Origin: Ruminococcus sp. UNK.MGS-30
GTDB taxonomy: Bacteria > Bacillota > Clostridia > Oscillospirales > Ruminococcaceae
Assembly: GCA_000980705.1 (NCBI GenBank)
Contig: LBCK01000001.1
Coordinates: 1,046,565-1,110,564, forward strand
Length of the DNA: 64,000 bases
Reading direction: 5' to 3'
Below the pieces are notes generated by a model that was given only the letters and a program-made list of their open reading frames with translations, did no database searches and was not told where the DNA came from. A program made the translations under genes and the position numbers. Shown here in pieces: positions 31,496-39,842 of the stretch (the first letter of the stretch is position 1; each line of letters begins with the position of its first letter).

Positions 31496-32431
31496 ATGAG
31501 CAGAAATCGACAGCACAGCCGCAAACGGCAAAAACATTTGATGACAGCAGCGCTGCTGCTCTGCCTAGCAGTGCTGGGGTTTTCGGTATGGCTCCTGTTT
31601 GTTCCCAATCATCTCAATCACGTGGGAGAAACATCCGTTTTGCAGAGCAGTACAGCTGATCCCGGAACCGCAGCTGTGACCAGTGATTCCGGCACGGTGC
31701 AGAATTCCGATGCACAGGCGTTTCTGGCGGTGCTGGAGGGCAATACTGCACAGCTTTCCGCCGGGAAGTGGAAGAGCAGCGACGAGTCGGTGGCAACTGT
31801 GGACAGCAATGGAACCGTTACCGGCGTGAAACAGGGCAGCTGTCAGATCACGGACGGCAGCAGCACCTATCAGGTGGATGTGCGCCGTCTGGAACAGCGG
31901 GAAGAGGGAACGTATGTGGACGGTATTCTGATCGTCAACAAGTCCTATCCGCTGGCGGAAAACTACGACCCCGGTTTGCAGCCGGTGACAAAGGATGCTT
32001 TTCAAAAGCTGAGCGATGCGGCGGCACAGGAAGGGCTGGATATCTATATCGGTTCGGATTACCGGGACTACGCCTACCAGGTGAAGATCTATAACAACTA
32101 CTGCAATTTATACGGCTGGGAACAAGCGGACAGCTTTTCTGCCCGTCCCGGCTATTCGGAACATCAGACAGGACTCACCATTGACTGCAACACCATTGAC
32201 GATGCCTTCGGTGATACCCAGGAATCCGTCTGGCTGGCACAGCACTGCGCCGACTACGGGTTTATCATCCGTTTCCCCAAGGGAAAGGAGAGCATCACCG
32301 GCTATCAGTATGAGCCGTGGCACATCCGCTATGTGGGCGTGGACGTGGCAAAAGAGATACAGAAATACGGTCTGACCCTGGAAGAATATCTGGGCGTGGA
32401 TTCCGTCTATGCCGAACCGTGGCAGGGATAA
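31496..32431 (+). CDS. VanY/M15-family D-Ala-D-Ala carboxypeptidase with Ig-like domain
   Basis: Protein of 311 residues. A Lys/Arg-rich N-terminus and one membrane helix (about residues 16-36) anchor it outside the cell. A small Ig-like (BIG2-type) domain follows at about 85-130 (KWKSSDESVATVDSNGTVTG), then the VanY zinc peptidase domain (about 150-300). The zinc ligands are visible: His223 and Asp230 in SEHQTGLTID, Glu273 and His276 in EPWHIRY. It should trim the terminal D-Ala of peptidoglycan stem peptides. It is the last gene of the LRR/ECF run, 25 bases after the DUF4179 gene, with AGAAAGGA before the ATG, and is followed by a terminator. Confidence 0.9.
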   Translation: MSRNRQHSRKRQKHLMTAALLLCLAVLGFSVWLLFVPNHLNHVGETSVLQSSTADPGTAAVTSDSGTVQNSDAQAFLAVLEGNTAQLSAGKWKSSDESVATVDSNGTVTGVKQGSCQITDGSSTYQVDVRRLEQREEGTYVDGILIVNKSYPLAENYDPGLQPVTKDAFQKLSDAAAQEGLDIYIGSDYRDYAYQVKIYNNYCNLYGWEQADSFSARPGYSEHQTGLTIDCNTIDDAFGDTQESVWLAQHCADYGFIIRFPKGKESITGYQYEPWHIRYVGVDVAKEIQKYGLTLEEYLGVDSVYAEPWQG

Positions 32432-32452
32432 ACATACTTTTCAACTTGATAG

Positions 32453-32482
32453 AAAAGCCGTACTGGAAAGTACGGCTTTTTT
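32453..32482 (+). terminator. Rho-independent terminator after the carboxypeptidase gene
   Basis: Stem AAAAGCCGTAC (32453-32463) / GTACGGCTTTT (32470-32480) with T tract; it closes the glmS-LRR-ECF-vanY run. Confidence 0.85.
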
Positions 32483-32535
32483 GTGCCTCTGTGAAATCCT
32501 TGTTTTCCAATTCTGTGAATCATCCGCAAAAAAAG

Positions 32536-32564
32536 TTGACATATTTAGAATACTATGTTATAAT
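32536..32564 (+). promoter_or_regulatory. Consensus promoter of the LRR-dockerin gene
   Basis: Perfect TTGACA (32536-32541), 17 bp and perfect TATAAT (32559-32564), 80 bases before the start codon. Confidence 0.85.
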
Positions 32565-32644
32565 AAAACCTGTGAGAACAAAATCACAGGAAAGTGAATC
32601 TTACGGCAGTATATGACGAGTAAAAATGAAAAAGGGGCGATCGT

Positions 32645-33706
32645 ATGAAAGCGTGTAAAAAGCTGACGGCACTTCTGGCGGCATTGACGATGCTGACCGG
32701 AACGGCAGGGTTGCCGGTTTCCGCAGAGGAAATGACCGGCACATTGGGAGATACCATGACATGGACAGTTGACGGGGACACTGTGCGCTGCACATGGGAA
32801 TCTGCAGCGGCGGACGGTGTGGAGATTTCGATACAGGGCGATACCTGTACCATTGAAAAGGGCGTTTATTCTTGGGAAGAATATCAGGAATGGTCGAATG
32901 CGGCAGCAAACGAATTGACGGAACTGCTGGAGGCAAACGGCTATGATCCTTCTGCAATGGGCAGCGAGGAAAAGAACGCAGCCATCGCAGAACTGATGCC
33001 GGAGGCTTATGCAGTGCGGACAGCGTTTACCGGCATCAAGCACATTGTGGTTTCCGATGGAGTGACGCAGCTGGATGCGCCGCTGGGATTCCTCGGATTT
33101 GGGGATTCGGAAACGGTACAGCTGGGAAACAGCGTGGTTTCCATCGGGGACAGCACATTTGAGAATACCCACTGCACCCGGATCACCTTGCCGGACAGTC
33201 TGAAAATCATTGGAAATCAAGCATTTCTTAACGCCGGCGTAAAAGAACTCACCATTCCGGCAGGGGTGGAGGAGATCGGCGACATGGCTTTGGAAACCGA
33301 TTCCACTCTGGAAAAAGTGACCATTCTCTCCCGTGATGTGGACTTGACGGATACCGGACTGGGCTATGTGTCCGTCTGGCTGGAAACCAATCCGTACCGC
33401 AATGAAAATCTGGTGATCTATGGCTATGCCGGTTCTACTGCGGAACAGTATGCGGCGGACAATGCCATTCCCTTTGTGACGCTGGCAGAAACGCCGGTCT
33501 ACGGGGATGTGAACCTGGACGGCAGAGTGGATATCCAGGATGCCGTCCTGCTGGCAAAGGCAGCCGCCGGAACGGTGACGCTCAACAGCGACGCCAAGGT
33601 AAACGGCGACTGCGACCAGGACGGTACGATCAGCCAGGCAGACGCTGCGATTCTGATGCAGTTTCTGGTGCATCTAGTAGATGAACTGCCGGTGCAGGGT
33701 GCATAA
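32645..33706 (+). CDS. Secreted protein with short LRR segment and C-terminal type I dockerin
   Basis: Protein of 353 residues. Signal peptide MKACKKLTALLAALTMLTGTAGLPVSA (about 1-27), an unfamiliar N-terminal region to about residue 130, a few TpLRR units (LPDSLKIIGNQAFLNAGVKEL) to about 270, and a dockerin module at about 285-350 with two Ca-binding F-hand repeats: GDVNLDGRVDIQDAVLLAKA and GDCDQDGTISQADAAILMQF. Dockerins plug enzymes or structural proteins into cohesin scaffolds of cellulosomes, so this protein is expected on or near a cellulosome-like complex. No cohesin gene is in the window. It is monocistronic with its own promoter and terminator. Confidence 0.88.
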   Translation: MKACKKLTALLAALTMLTGTAGLPVSAEEMTGTLGDTMTWTVDGDTVRCTWESAAADGVEISIQGDTCTIEKGVYSWEEYQEWSNAAANELTELLEANGYDPSAMGSEEKNAAIAELMPEAYAVRTAFTGIKHIVVSDGVTQLDAPLGFLGFGDSETVQLGNSVVSIGDSTFENTHCTRITLPDSLKIIGNQAFLNAGVKELTIPAGVEEIGDMALETDSTLEKVTILSRDVDLTDTGLGYVSVWLETNPYRNENLVIYGYAGSTAEQYAADNAIPFVTLAETPVYGDVNLDGRVDIQDAVLLAKAAAGTVTLNSDAKVNGDCDQDGTISQADAAILMQFLVHLVDELPVQGA

Positions 33707-33729
33707 GTATAATTTGGGGAAAACGAAAA

Positions 33730-33773
33730 CAGGACAGCGTGTCGAAATTGAAATGCGCTGTCCTGCTTTTTTT
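33730..33773. terminator. Bidirectional rho-independent terminator
   Basis: Stem CAGGACAGCG (33730-33739) / CGCTGTCCTG (33756-33765) followed by a long T tract on the plus strand, between convergent genes. Confidence 0.8.
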
Positions 33774-34290
33774 ATGTTTCAGAATCGTCTGTTTCGGTGG
33801 GCGTGCAGCTTTTCAGCAGCGCCTGCAATTCAGAGGTGAACCGCTGTGCCTTGTCCTTGCCCCAGTAGCCTACGCTGTACAGGTGGATGCTGCCGCCGGC
33901 GGCAGGGGAAACGGTGAAGTCGCCGCAGTCTGACACCTGGTACAGCTGGTCGCCGCTGCGCAGTAGAAAGCTGGTGGTGTCTATGTCCATGGTGTAGCTT
34001 TCCAGGGGCAGCGGCGTGAGAAAGCTGCGGTGATAGGTGTAGCCGTCCAGCAGGGAAAGCAGTGCGTCGTATTCCTTTGTTCCGGGCTGGAAGTCATAGG
34101 TCACGCTTTCTGTGGTGGCTTTTCCCGTGACGGAAACGCCGGCGGTGACTACCGAGAGGGAAAACGGCTCGTCGGCGTGCATGGCTTTTCCGATGGGGAA
34201 CGGTGTCAGCAGATACCATCCGCCTGCCAGAAGAATGCACAGCACCAGCAGCCCCAGAAGGACACGTTTTACGGGTTTGGCAGAACGCAT
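33772..34290 (-). CDS. Membrane-anchored protein of unknown function (172 residues)
   Basis: An N-terminal Lys/Arg patch and one hydrophobic helix (VLLGLLVLCILLAGGWYLL, about residues 10-28) precede about 140 extracytoplasmic residues rich in beta-type sequence (SLSVVTAGVSVTGKATTESVTYDF, then YSVGYWGKDKAQRFTSELQALL). It lacks a lipobox, so the helix is an anchor or an uncleaved signal. Monocistronic, divergent from the GntR/ABC operon. No family recognised. Confidence 0.7.
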   Translation of the reverse strand: MRSAKPVKRVLLGLLVLCILLAGGWYLLTPFPIGKAMHADEPFSLSVVTAGVSVTGKATTESVTYDFQPGTKEYDALLSLLDGYTYHRSFLTPLPLESYTMDIDTTSFLLRSGDQLYQVSDCGDFTVSPAAGGSIHLYSVGYWGKDKAQRFTSELQALLKSCTPTETDDSET

Positions 34291-34331
34291 GGCAGGTCTC
34301 CTTTCTGTAAAGATCGTTGTATGCTTGTTCT

Positions 34332-34360
34332 ATTGTAGCATATTCTGTCGAAATTGTAAA
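34332..34360 (-). promoter_or_regulatory. Promoter of the 172-residue membrane protein gene
   Basis: On the minus strand TTTACA (34355-34360), 17 bp and TACAAT (34332-34337). Confidence 0.6.
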
Positions 34361-34396
34361 GGCAGTGCGGCACAAATCTTTTCTGAAAAATACCTC

Positions 34397-34425
34397 TTGA
34401 CAAGTGTACTGCAATGTGCTATACT
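34397..34425 (+). promoter_or_regulatory. Promoter of the GntR/ABC operon
   Basis: TTGACA (34397-34402), 17 bp and TATACT (34420-34425). The region has recurring GTAC half-sites (TGTACTG at about 34406, CTGTACC at about 34424, CAGTACAA at about 34439), as expected of a YtrA-type autoregulatory operator. Confidence 0.75.
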
Positions 34426-34472
34426 GTACCTATTGAATCAGTACAATCAGCACAGTGAAAGGGGGAGAGCCT

Positions 34473-34850
34473 GTGGAGATCATTCTCAGCAGCAACAGCA
34501 GCAAATCCATTTATACCCAGATCACGGAGCAGATCAAGGCGCAGATCATGGACGGCACACTGCGTGCCGGCGATCCGATCCCGTCTATGCGCAGCCTGGC
34601 AAAGTCTCTGCACGTCAGTGTAATCACGGTACAGCGTGCCTACGAGGAACTGCAGCGTAACGGGTTCATCGAAACGACCGTCGGACGTGGCAGTTTCGTT
34701 GCCGTGCAGGATCCGGCGTTTTATCTGGAGGAACAGCAGCGCCGGGCGGAAGAACATCTGAGTGCGGCGGCAGAGATCGCACGAACCGGCGGCATACCGC
34801 TGGAACAGCTCATTCGTGCGCTGACCATATTCTATGAGGAGGAGAACTGA
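34473..34850 (+). CDS. GntR-family regulator, YtrA subfamily
   Basis: Protein of 125 residues. Winged helix-turn-helix at about residues 10-75 (YTQITEQIKAQIMDGTLRAGDPIPSMRSLAKSLHVSVITVQRAYEELQRNGFIETTVGRGSF) is followed by only about 50 helical residues, the short C-terminus typical of YtrA regulators that control ABC transporters. The start is the GTG at 34473 (giving MEIILSSNSSKSIYTQ), with AGGGGGAG 5 bases upstream; an in-frame ATG at 34455 overlaps that ribosome-binding site. The ABC ATPase starts 3 bases after its stop. It probably represses its own operon until a wall-active or other signal appears. Confidence 0.88.
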   Translation: MEIILSSNSSKSIYTQITEQIKAQIMDGTLRAGDPIPSMRSLAKSLHVSVITVQRAYEELQRNGFIETTVGRGSFVAVQDPAFYLEEQQRRAEEHLSAAAEIARTGGIPLEQLIRALTIFYEEEN

Positions 34851-34852
34851 CC

Positions 34853-35716
34853 ATGCAGAACATTTTAGAGATACGGGATCTGGGGCGTTCCTATGTGAAT
34901 TTCCGGCTGGAACACATCAGCTTTTCCATTCCCGGCGGAACGATCATGGGACTGGTGGGCGAGAACGGCGCCGGAAAAAGTACCACCATCCGTGCGGCGC
35001 TGGGACTTATCCGGAAGGATGCCGGCGAGGTGCTGTACTGCGGCGAACCGCTGACCACGGACAGTGCCGCCATGAAAGAACAGATCGGCGTGGTGTTCGA
35101 CAGCATCTGCTTTTATCCGGAACTGACGGTGGAAAAGGCAGGGAAGATCTGCCGGAAAACCTATCGGAACTGGGATGAGGCATATTTCCGGGAACTGCTG
35201 GAGCAGTTTTCTCTGGATCCCAAGCAGAAGATCAAGGCGCTGTCCCGTGGCATGAGCATGAAACTTTCCCTGGTGCTGGCGTTTGCCCACCGTCCGAAAC
35301 TGCTGATTCTGGACGAACCCACCAGCGGACTGGACCCGGTGGTACGGGATGACTTACTGGACTTGTTTCTGGACTTTGTCCGGGACGAGGAACACGCCAT
35401 TCTGATCTCGTCGCACATCACCAGCGACCTGGAAAAGATAGCGGATTATGTGACATTTCTCCATGCAGGAAAGTTGCTGCTGACCAAGCCCAAGGACGAA
35501 CTGCTCTGGAAATACGGCGTACTGCGCTGCGGCGAGGAGCAGTTTCAGAAACTGGACGGGTCAGAGGTGCTGGCATGGCAGAAAAAGGACTATTCCTATG
35601 ACGTGCTTGTGCCGGATCGGGAAGAGCTGCTGCGGAGATATCCGGAGGCGGTAGTGGACAGAGCAACCATGGACGAGATCCTGCTGTTGTATGTGAAAGG
35701 AGCGCAGAAAAAATGA
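34853..35716 (+). CDS. ABC transporter ATP-binding protein (ABC-2 exporter type)
   Basis: Protein of 287 residues. Walker A GENGAGKST (about residues 37-45), signature-like LSRGMSMKL (about 137-145, Arg replacing the usual Gly-Gly pattern as in YtrB-like ATPases) and Walker B LLILDEPTSGLD (about 155-166) are visible. The C-terminal 70 residues are the extra domain common to ATPases of ABC-2 exporters. GGAGG in the end of the GntR gene serves as its ribosome-binding site. It overlaps the permease gene by 4 bases. Substrate unknown. Confidence 0.92.
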   Translation: MQNILEIRDLGRSYVNFRLEHISFSIPGGTIMGLVGENGAGKSTTIRAALGLIRKDAGEVLYCGEPLTTDSAAMKEQIGVVFDSICFYPELTVEKAGKICRKTYRNWDEAYFRELLEQFSLDPKQKIKALSRGMSMKLSLVLAFAHRPKLLILDEPTSGLDPVVRDDLLDLFLDFVRDEEHAILISSHITSDLEKIADYVTFLHAGKLLLTKPKDELLWKYGVLRCGEEQFQKLDGSEVLAWQKKDYSYDVLVPDREELLRRYPEAVVDRATMDEILLLYVKGAQKK

Positions 35717-36381
35717 AGGGACTGCTCTTGAAGGACTTCTATACCATATGGAAAGCCAGACGAATTTTTATTATTCTGTACATCTTTATCGCAGCCGTTT
35801 CCGGCATGAATCTCCAGAACGGCTGGTCTTACATGGGTTTTTGGATGGTGATGATGGATGCGCAGACTTTAAGCACCTTTTCCTATGACCATTCCTGCAA
35901 CTGGAATCGTTTTGCACTGACGATGCCTGTTACACGAAAAGACGTGGTGCAGTCGAAATTCCTTTTGCAGCTGCTGATCGTATTCGGCAGTATGCTGGCA
36001 TACCTTGTGCTGGCTGCCCTTGTCAGTCTGGTGCTGCGGACGTTTGAAGTCAAGGCGTTTTGCAATATGCTGCTTGCCGCATGGCTTGTGTTCTGGGTCG
36101 TGCTGCTCATGGGCAGCGTTTCCACACTGCTGCTGTTCCGGTTTCCGCCGGAATACGTGTGGCTGATCTCCATTTTGGTCTATGTGATTCCGGCGTGTGT
36201 TTTCATGGGTGCAGGCAGCATTTTCGTTCAGGAAATAGCGGACAATCCTGCCGTCCTGCCTGCGGCGTTTTCCGCAATGCTGCTGCCGGCGGCGATTGCC
36301 ATACCCATACTGTCCCTGGTGGTCTCCGGACTGTGCTATTTCTTCAGCTGCCGTGTCTTTCAGAAGAAAGATCTGACATAA
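35713..36381 (+). CDS. ABC-2 type transporter permease
   Basis: Protein of 222 residues with six predicted membrane helices (about 18-36, 41-58, 85-110, 118-142, 150-172, 185-210). The opening MKGLLLKDFYTIWKARR and the PVTRKDVVQSKF motif after the second helix are characteristic of small ABC-2 permeases paired with YtrA/GntR regulators. It is translationally coupled to the ATPase by a 4-base overlap. It probably acts as a homodimer or with a permease elsewhere, since only one is encoded here. Confidence 0.85.
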   Translation: MKGLLLKDFYTIWKARRIFIILYIFIAAVSGMNLQNGWSYMGFWMVMMDAQTLSTFSYDHSCNWNRFALTMPVTRKDVVQSKFLLQLLIVFGSMLAYLVLAALVSLVLRTFEVKAFCNMLLAAWLVFWVVLLMGSVSTLLLFRFPPEYVWLISILVYVIPACVFMGAGSIFVQEIADNPAVLPAAFSAMLLPAAIAIPILSLVVSGLCYFFSCRVFQKKDLT

Positions 36382-36400
36382 CGGGAAAGGAGCGTTTTGC

Positions 36401-37075
36401 ATGAAAATCATTGCCCATATCGAAAACGACTTTCCCACCAAGTTCGGCATTCCCCGGCAGAGCGGACTGGTCAACAGTCTACGTTCCCGGATCGTCTTTG
36501 CGCCGGAATACCGGAATCCCGATGCGTTCCGGGGATTGGAGGATTTTTCCCACGTCTGGCTGATCTGGGAGTTTTCCCAGGCGGTGCGGCAGAAGTGGTC
36601 GCCCACGGTACGTCCGCCAAGGTTGGGCGGCAATACCCGGATGGGCGTATTCGCCACCCGTTCGCCGTTCCGTCCGAATCCCGTCGGGCTGTCGGCGGTG
36701 CAGCTGGAAGAAGTGGTGTTGCACGGCGCAGATGCTCCGTATCTGGTGGTCTCCGGTGCAGATCTGATGAACGGCACGCCCATCTATGACATCAAGCCCT
36801 ATCTGCCCCATATCGACAGCCATCCGGATGCCAGAGGCGGCTTTGCCGTGCCGGCGGCGGAACATCGGCTGAAAGTGGTATTTCCGGAACAGTGGCTGGA
36901 AAAAGTCCCGGAACAGCTGCGGGACGGGCTGACCGAAGTGCTGGCGCAGGACCCCAGACCGTCCTATCAGCACGACCCGGAACGGGTATACGGGTTCGGC
37001 TTTGCCCGGCTGGAAGTGAAGTTTACCGTAGACGGGGACGTGCTGACGGTGTGCGGCGTGACGGCACAGAAGTGA
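36401..37075 (+). CDS. trmO: tRNA (N6-threonylcarbamoyladenosine37-N6)-methyltransferase TrmO
   Basis: Protein of 224 residues of the TsaA/YaeB/TrmO family, which methylates t6A37 of tRNA-Thr using S-adenosylmethionine. Family motifs: KFGIPRQSGLV (about residues 14-24), GLEDFSHVWLIWEF (about 45-58), GVFATRSPFRPNPVGLS (about 83-99), and the C-terminal DPRPSYQ...YGFGF (about 187-205), which is present in full-length bacterial TrmO. The ATG follows GAAAGGAG. It is close behind the ABC operon (20 bases) and could be read from the same transcript. Confidence 0.9.
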   Translation: MKIIAHIENDFPTKFGIPRQSGLVNSLRSRIVFAPEYRNPDAFRGLEDFSHVWLIWEFSQAVRQKWSPTVRPPRLGGNTRMGVFATRSPFRPNPVGLSAVQLEEVVLHGADAPYLVVSGADLMNGTPIYDIKPYLPHIDSHPDARGGFAVPAAEHRLKVVFPEQWLEKVPEQLRDGLTEVLAQDPRPSYQHDPERVYGFGFARLEVKFTVDGDVLTVCGVTAQK

Positions 37076-37144
37076 TCTGCGGCGGCATCGTGTGTCTCAG
37101 CACCGCCAAATCTCACATTTTCTGCAAAAAATTTCGGAAACCCC

Positions 37145-37173
37145 TTGCAAATTGTTTCGTTCTATGGTATGAT
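37145..37173 (+). promoter_or_regulatory. Promoter of the GH94 phosphorylase gene
   Basis: TTGCAA (37145-37150), 17 bp and TATGAT (37168-37173) preceded by TGG. The leader to the ATG is about 115 bases. Confidence 0.65.
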
Positions 37174-37188
37174 AAATCTGTACAGTTC

Positions 37189-37220
37189 AGAGCCTGTATC
37201 AACTTCGTGGTACAGGCTCT
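37189..37220 (+). promoter_or_regulatory. Leader hairpin upstream of the GH94 gene
   Basis: Perfect 10-bp stem AGAGCCTGTA (37189-37198) / TACAGGCTCT (37211-37220) with a 12-base loop, starting within about 15 bases of the predicted transcription start. No T tract follows, so it is not a classical terminator. It may stabilise the message or bind a regulator. Confidence 0.5.
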
Positions 37221-37295
37221 TACCGTATCTGTGCGGACTGCCGTGCAGATGCAGAAATCAACACCGTAAAATATTGATAAAAGGAGATACTACTT

Positions 37296-39692
37296 ATGCA
37301 GTATGGTTACTTTGATCTGAAAAACAAAGAGTATGTCATCGATCATCCGGATACGCCGGCACCCTGGGTCAACTACCTGGGTTCCCCGGAATACGGCGCA
37401 ATGATCTCGAACAACGCTGCCGGCTACAGCTTTGTCAAGTCTGGCGCAAACGGCAGAATCAGCCGTTTCCGGTTCAACTCCATGATGGCGCTGCCGGGAC
37501 GCTACATCTACCTGCGTGACAACGACACCAAGGACTACTGGTCTGCCACCTGGCAGCCGGTAGGCAAGCCGCTGGATGCCTACAAGAGCGTCTGCCGCCA
37601 CGGCACAGCTTATACCGTGATTTCCGCAGACTATGCCGGCATCTCTTCTGAGGTCACATATTATGTTCCCATCGGCGCTACCTATGAGGTATGGCGTGCT
37701 GTCATCACCAACAACAGCGACAAGCCGAGAAACCTGTCTGCATTCGGTTTCGTAGAGTTCACCAACGACAACAACTACGAGCAGGACCAGGTCAACCTCC
37801 AGTACACCCTGTTCATCACACGCACCAGCTTTGAGGGCAACAAGATCCTCCAGCACATCAACGAGAACAGCGGCAAGGATGCTACTGGTTCCAACCACAG
37901 AGAGCGTTTCTTCGGCATGGTCGGCGCACCGATCTCCGGCTATAACGGCAATCTGGACAGCTTTATCGGTCCGTACCGCACCTATTCCAACCCCATCGCA
38001 GTAGAGCAGGGCAAGTGTACCGGTGAGATGAACTACAACGGCAATGCCTGCGGCGCACTCCAGAGCGATATCACCCTCCAGCCGGGCGAGTCCAAGGAAC
38101 TGATCTTCGTACTGGGTCAGAAGGACAACACCCAGGCAAACGAGATCCTGGCATCCTATGAGACTGCCGGCAAGGTAGACGAAGAAGTCGAGGCATTGAA
38201 GGCATACTGGCACGGCAAGCTGAACCACTTCCAGGTAGACACACCGTCCGAGTCCTTCAACAACATGATCAACGTATGGAACGCTTATCAGTGTTTCATT
38301 ACCTTTATCTGGTCCCGTGCAGCATCTTTCGTATACTGCGGTCTGCGCAACGGCTACGGCTATCGGGATACGGTACAGGATATCCAGGGCATCATTCACC
38401 TGGATCCGGAGCTTGCCGCAGAAAAGATCCGCTTTATGCTGTCTGCACAGGTAGACAACGGCGGCGGTCTGCCGCTGGTCAAGTTCGACCACAATGCCGG
38501 CCATGAAAACACCCCGGACGATCCGGAATATGTCAAGGAGACAGGTCACCCGTCCTACCGTGCAGACGATGCGCTGTGGCTGTTCCCGACCATCCGCAAG
38601 TATGTGGGCGAATCCGGCAACAAGGCATTCTACGATGAAGTGATCGTCTATGCAAACGGCGGCGAGGATACGGTTTACGACCATCTGAAACGTGCGATCC
38701 GTTTCTCCATGGAGCGCCTGGGCGACCACAATATGCCGGCAGGTCTCCACGCAGACTGGAACGACTGCCTGCGTCTGGGCAAGAAGGGTGAATCCACCTT
38801 CGTTGCATTCCAGCTGTACTATGCAATGTCCATGATGCACGAGCTGGCAGCAGAGCGCAAGGATGACGAGTACATCGCTTATCTGGACAAGGTACAGAAG
38901 GCGCTGGGCGAAGCACTGGCTGCCTGCTGGGATGAGGACCGCTTTATCCGTGGCATCCGGGAAGACGGCGTAGTCGTTGGCGCAAAGAAGGATCCGGAGG
39001 CATCCATGTGGCTGAATCCTCAGAGCTGGAGCGTTATCTCCGGTTTCGCCTCCAAGGAACAGAGCGACAAGGCAATGCAGTCTGTTGCAGATATCCTGGA
39101 TACCCCGTACGGTGCAAAGCTGCTGGATCCGCCGTATATCGACAACTATTTCGACGGCGCACTGATGCACATTTTCAATCCGGATACCAAGGAAAACGGC
39201 GGTATCTTCTCCCAGTCTCAGGGCTGGCTGATCCTTGCAGAGAGCCTGCTGGGTCACGGTGACGATGCGTTCCGTTACTTCGAGGAAAGCTCTCCGGCAT
39301 CCATGAACGACAAGGCAGAACAGCGTGTGCTGGAACCGTATGTACACGGTCAGTTCACCGAGTCCACAGCATCCCCGTATGCAGGACGTTCTCACGTACA
39401 CTGGCTGACCGGTACTGCATCCACTGTTATGGTCGGCTGCGTAGAGGGTATCTGCGGTATGCGTCCGGATGCAGACGGTCTGCATATCTGCCCGTCCATT
39501 CCGGGTGCATGGGATGGTTTCACCATGGAAAAATTCTTCCGTGGCAAGCAGCTGTCCATCACAGTCAAGAACCCGAATCACGTACAGAGCGGCGTTGCAT
39601 CTCTGACACTGAACGGTAAGGCACTGGAAGGCGACTATGTTCCGGCTGCTGCACTGGCTGAACAGAACCAGATCGAAGTTGTTCTGGGCTGA
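37296..39692 (+). CDS. GH94 cellobiose phosphorylase-type enzyme
   Basis: Protein of 798 residues, cytosolic (no signal peptide). GH94 phosphorylases split beta-linked disaccharides with phosphate to give glucose-1-phosphate (or GlcNAc-1-phosphate) and a sugar, saving ATP. The N-terminus MQYGYFDLKNKEYVIDHPDTP...WVNYLG opens the beta-sandwich domain. The catalytic-acid Asp lies in LHADWNDCLRLGKKGES (about residues 484-500), at the position known in cellobiose phosphorylases. Overall length fits cellobiose, cellobionic-acid and diacetylchitobiose phosphorylases; cellodextrin phosphorylases are longer. Cellobiose use fits the dockerin genes nearby, but the exact substrate is not decided by reading alone. 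AAAGGAG precedes the ATG. Confidence 0.88.
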   Translation: MQYGYFDLKNKEYVIDHPDTPAPWVNYLGSPEYGAMISNNAAGYSFVKSGANGRISRFRFNSMMALPGRYIYLRDNDTKDYWSATWQPVGKPLDAYKSVCRHGTAYTVISADYAGISSEVTYYVPIGATYEVWRAVITNNSDKPRNLSAFGFVEFTNDNNYEQDQVNLQYTLFITRTSFEGNKILQHINENSGKDATGSNHRERFFGMVGAPISGYNGNLDSFIGPYRTYSNPIAVEQGKCTGEMNYNGNACGALQSDITLQPGESKELIFVLGQKDNTQANEILASYETAGKVDEEVEALKAYWHGKLNHFQVDTPSESFNNMINVWNAYQCFITFIWSRAASFVYCGLRNGYGYRDTVQDIQGIIHLDPELAAEKIRFMLSAQVDNGGGLPLVKFDHNAGHENTPDDPEYVKETGHPSYRADDALWLFPTIRKYVGESGNKAFYDEVIVYANGGEDTVYDHLKRAIRFSMERLGDHNMPAGLHADWNDCLRLGKKGESTFVAFQLYYAMSMMHELAAERKDDEYIAYLDKVQKALGEALAACWDEDRFIRGIREDGVVVGAKKDPEASMWLNPQSWSVISGFASKEQSDKAMQSVADILDTPYGAKLLDPPYIDNYFDGALMHIFNPDTKENGGIFSQSQGWLILAESLLGHGDDAFRYFEESSPASMNDKAEQRVLEPYVHGQFTESTASPYAGRSHVHWLTGTASTVMVGCVEGICGMRPDADGLHICPSIPGAWDGFTMEKFFRGKQLSITVKNPNHVQSGVASLTLNGKALEGDYVPAAALAEQNQIEVVLG

Positions 39693-39720
39693 TTCCAGAA
39701 ATAAACCATAGAAAACAGAA

Positions 39721-39768
39721 AAAGACCGCCTTTTCCCGGCACACTGTGGGAAAAGGCGGTCTTTTGTG
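39721..39768 (+). terminator. Strong terminator after the GH94 gene
   Basis: Perfect 17-bp stem AAAGACCGCCTTTTCCC (39721-39737) / GGGAAAAGGCGGTCTTT (39748-39764), then TTGTG. Confidence 0.88.
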
Positions 39769-39842
39769 CGCTGCTGCTTGTATATTTTCCGCCGCTGCGG
39801 GCATACTCTCTGCGAACAGAAACTTTTTGTTGTCAGTTCCTC

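Noticed and set aside
37290..39581. Long minus-strand frame opposite the GH94 gene
   Set aside because: Shadow of strong codon preference; GH94 motifs and ribosome-binding site are on the plus strand.
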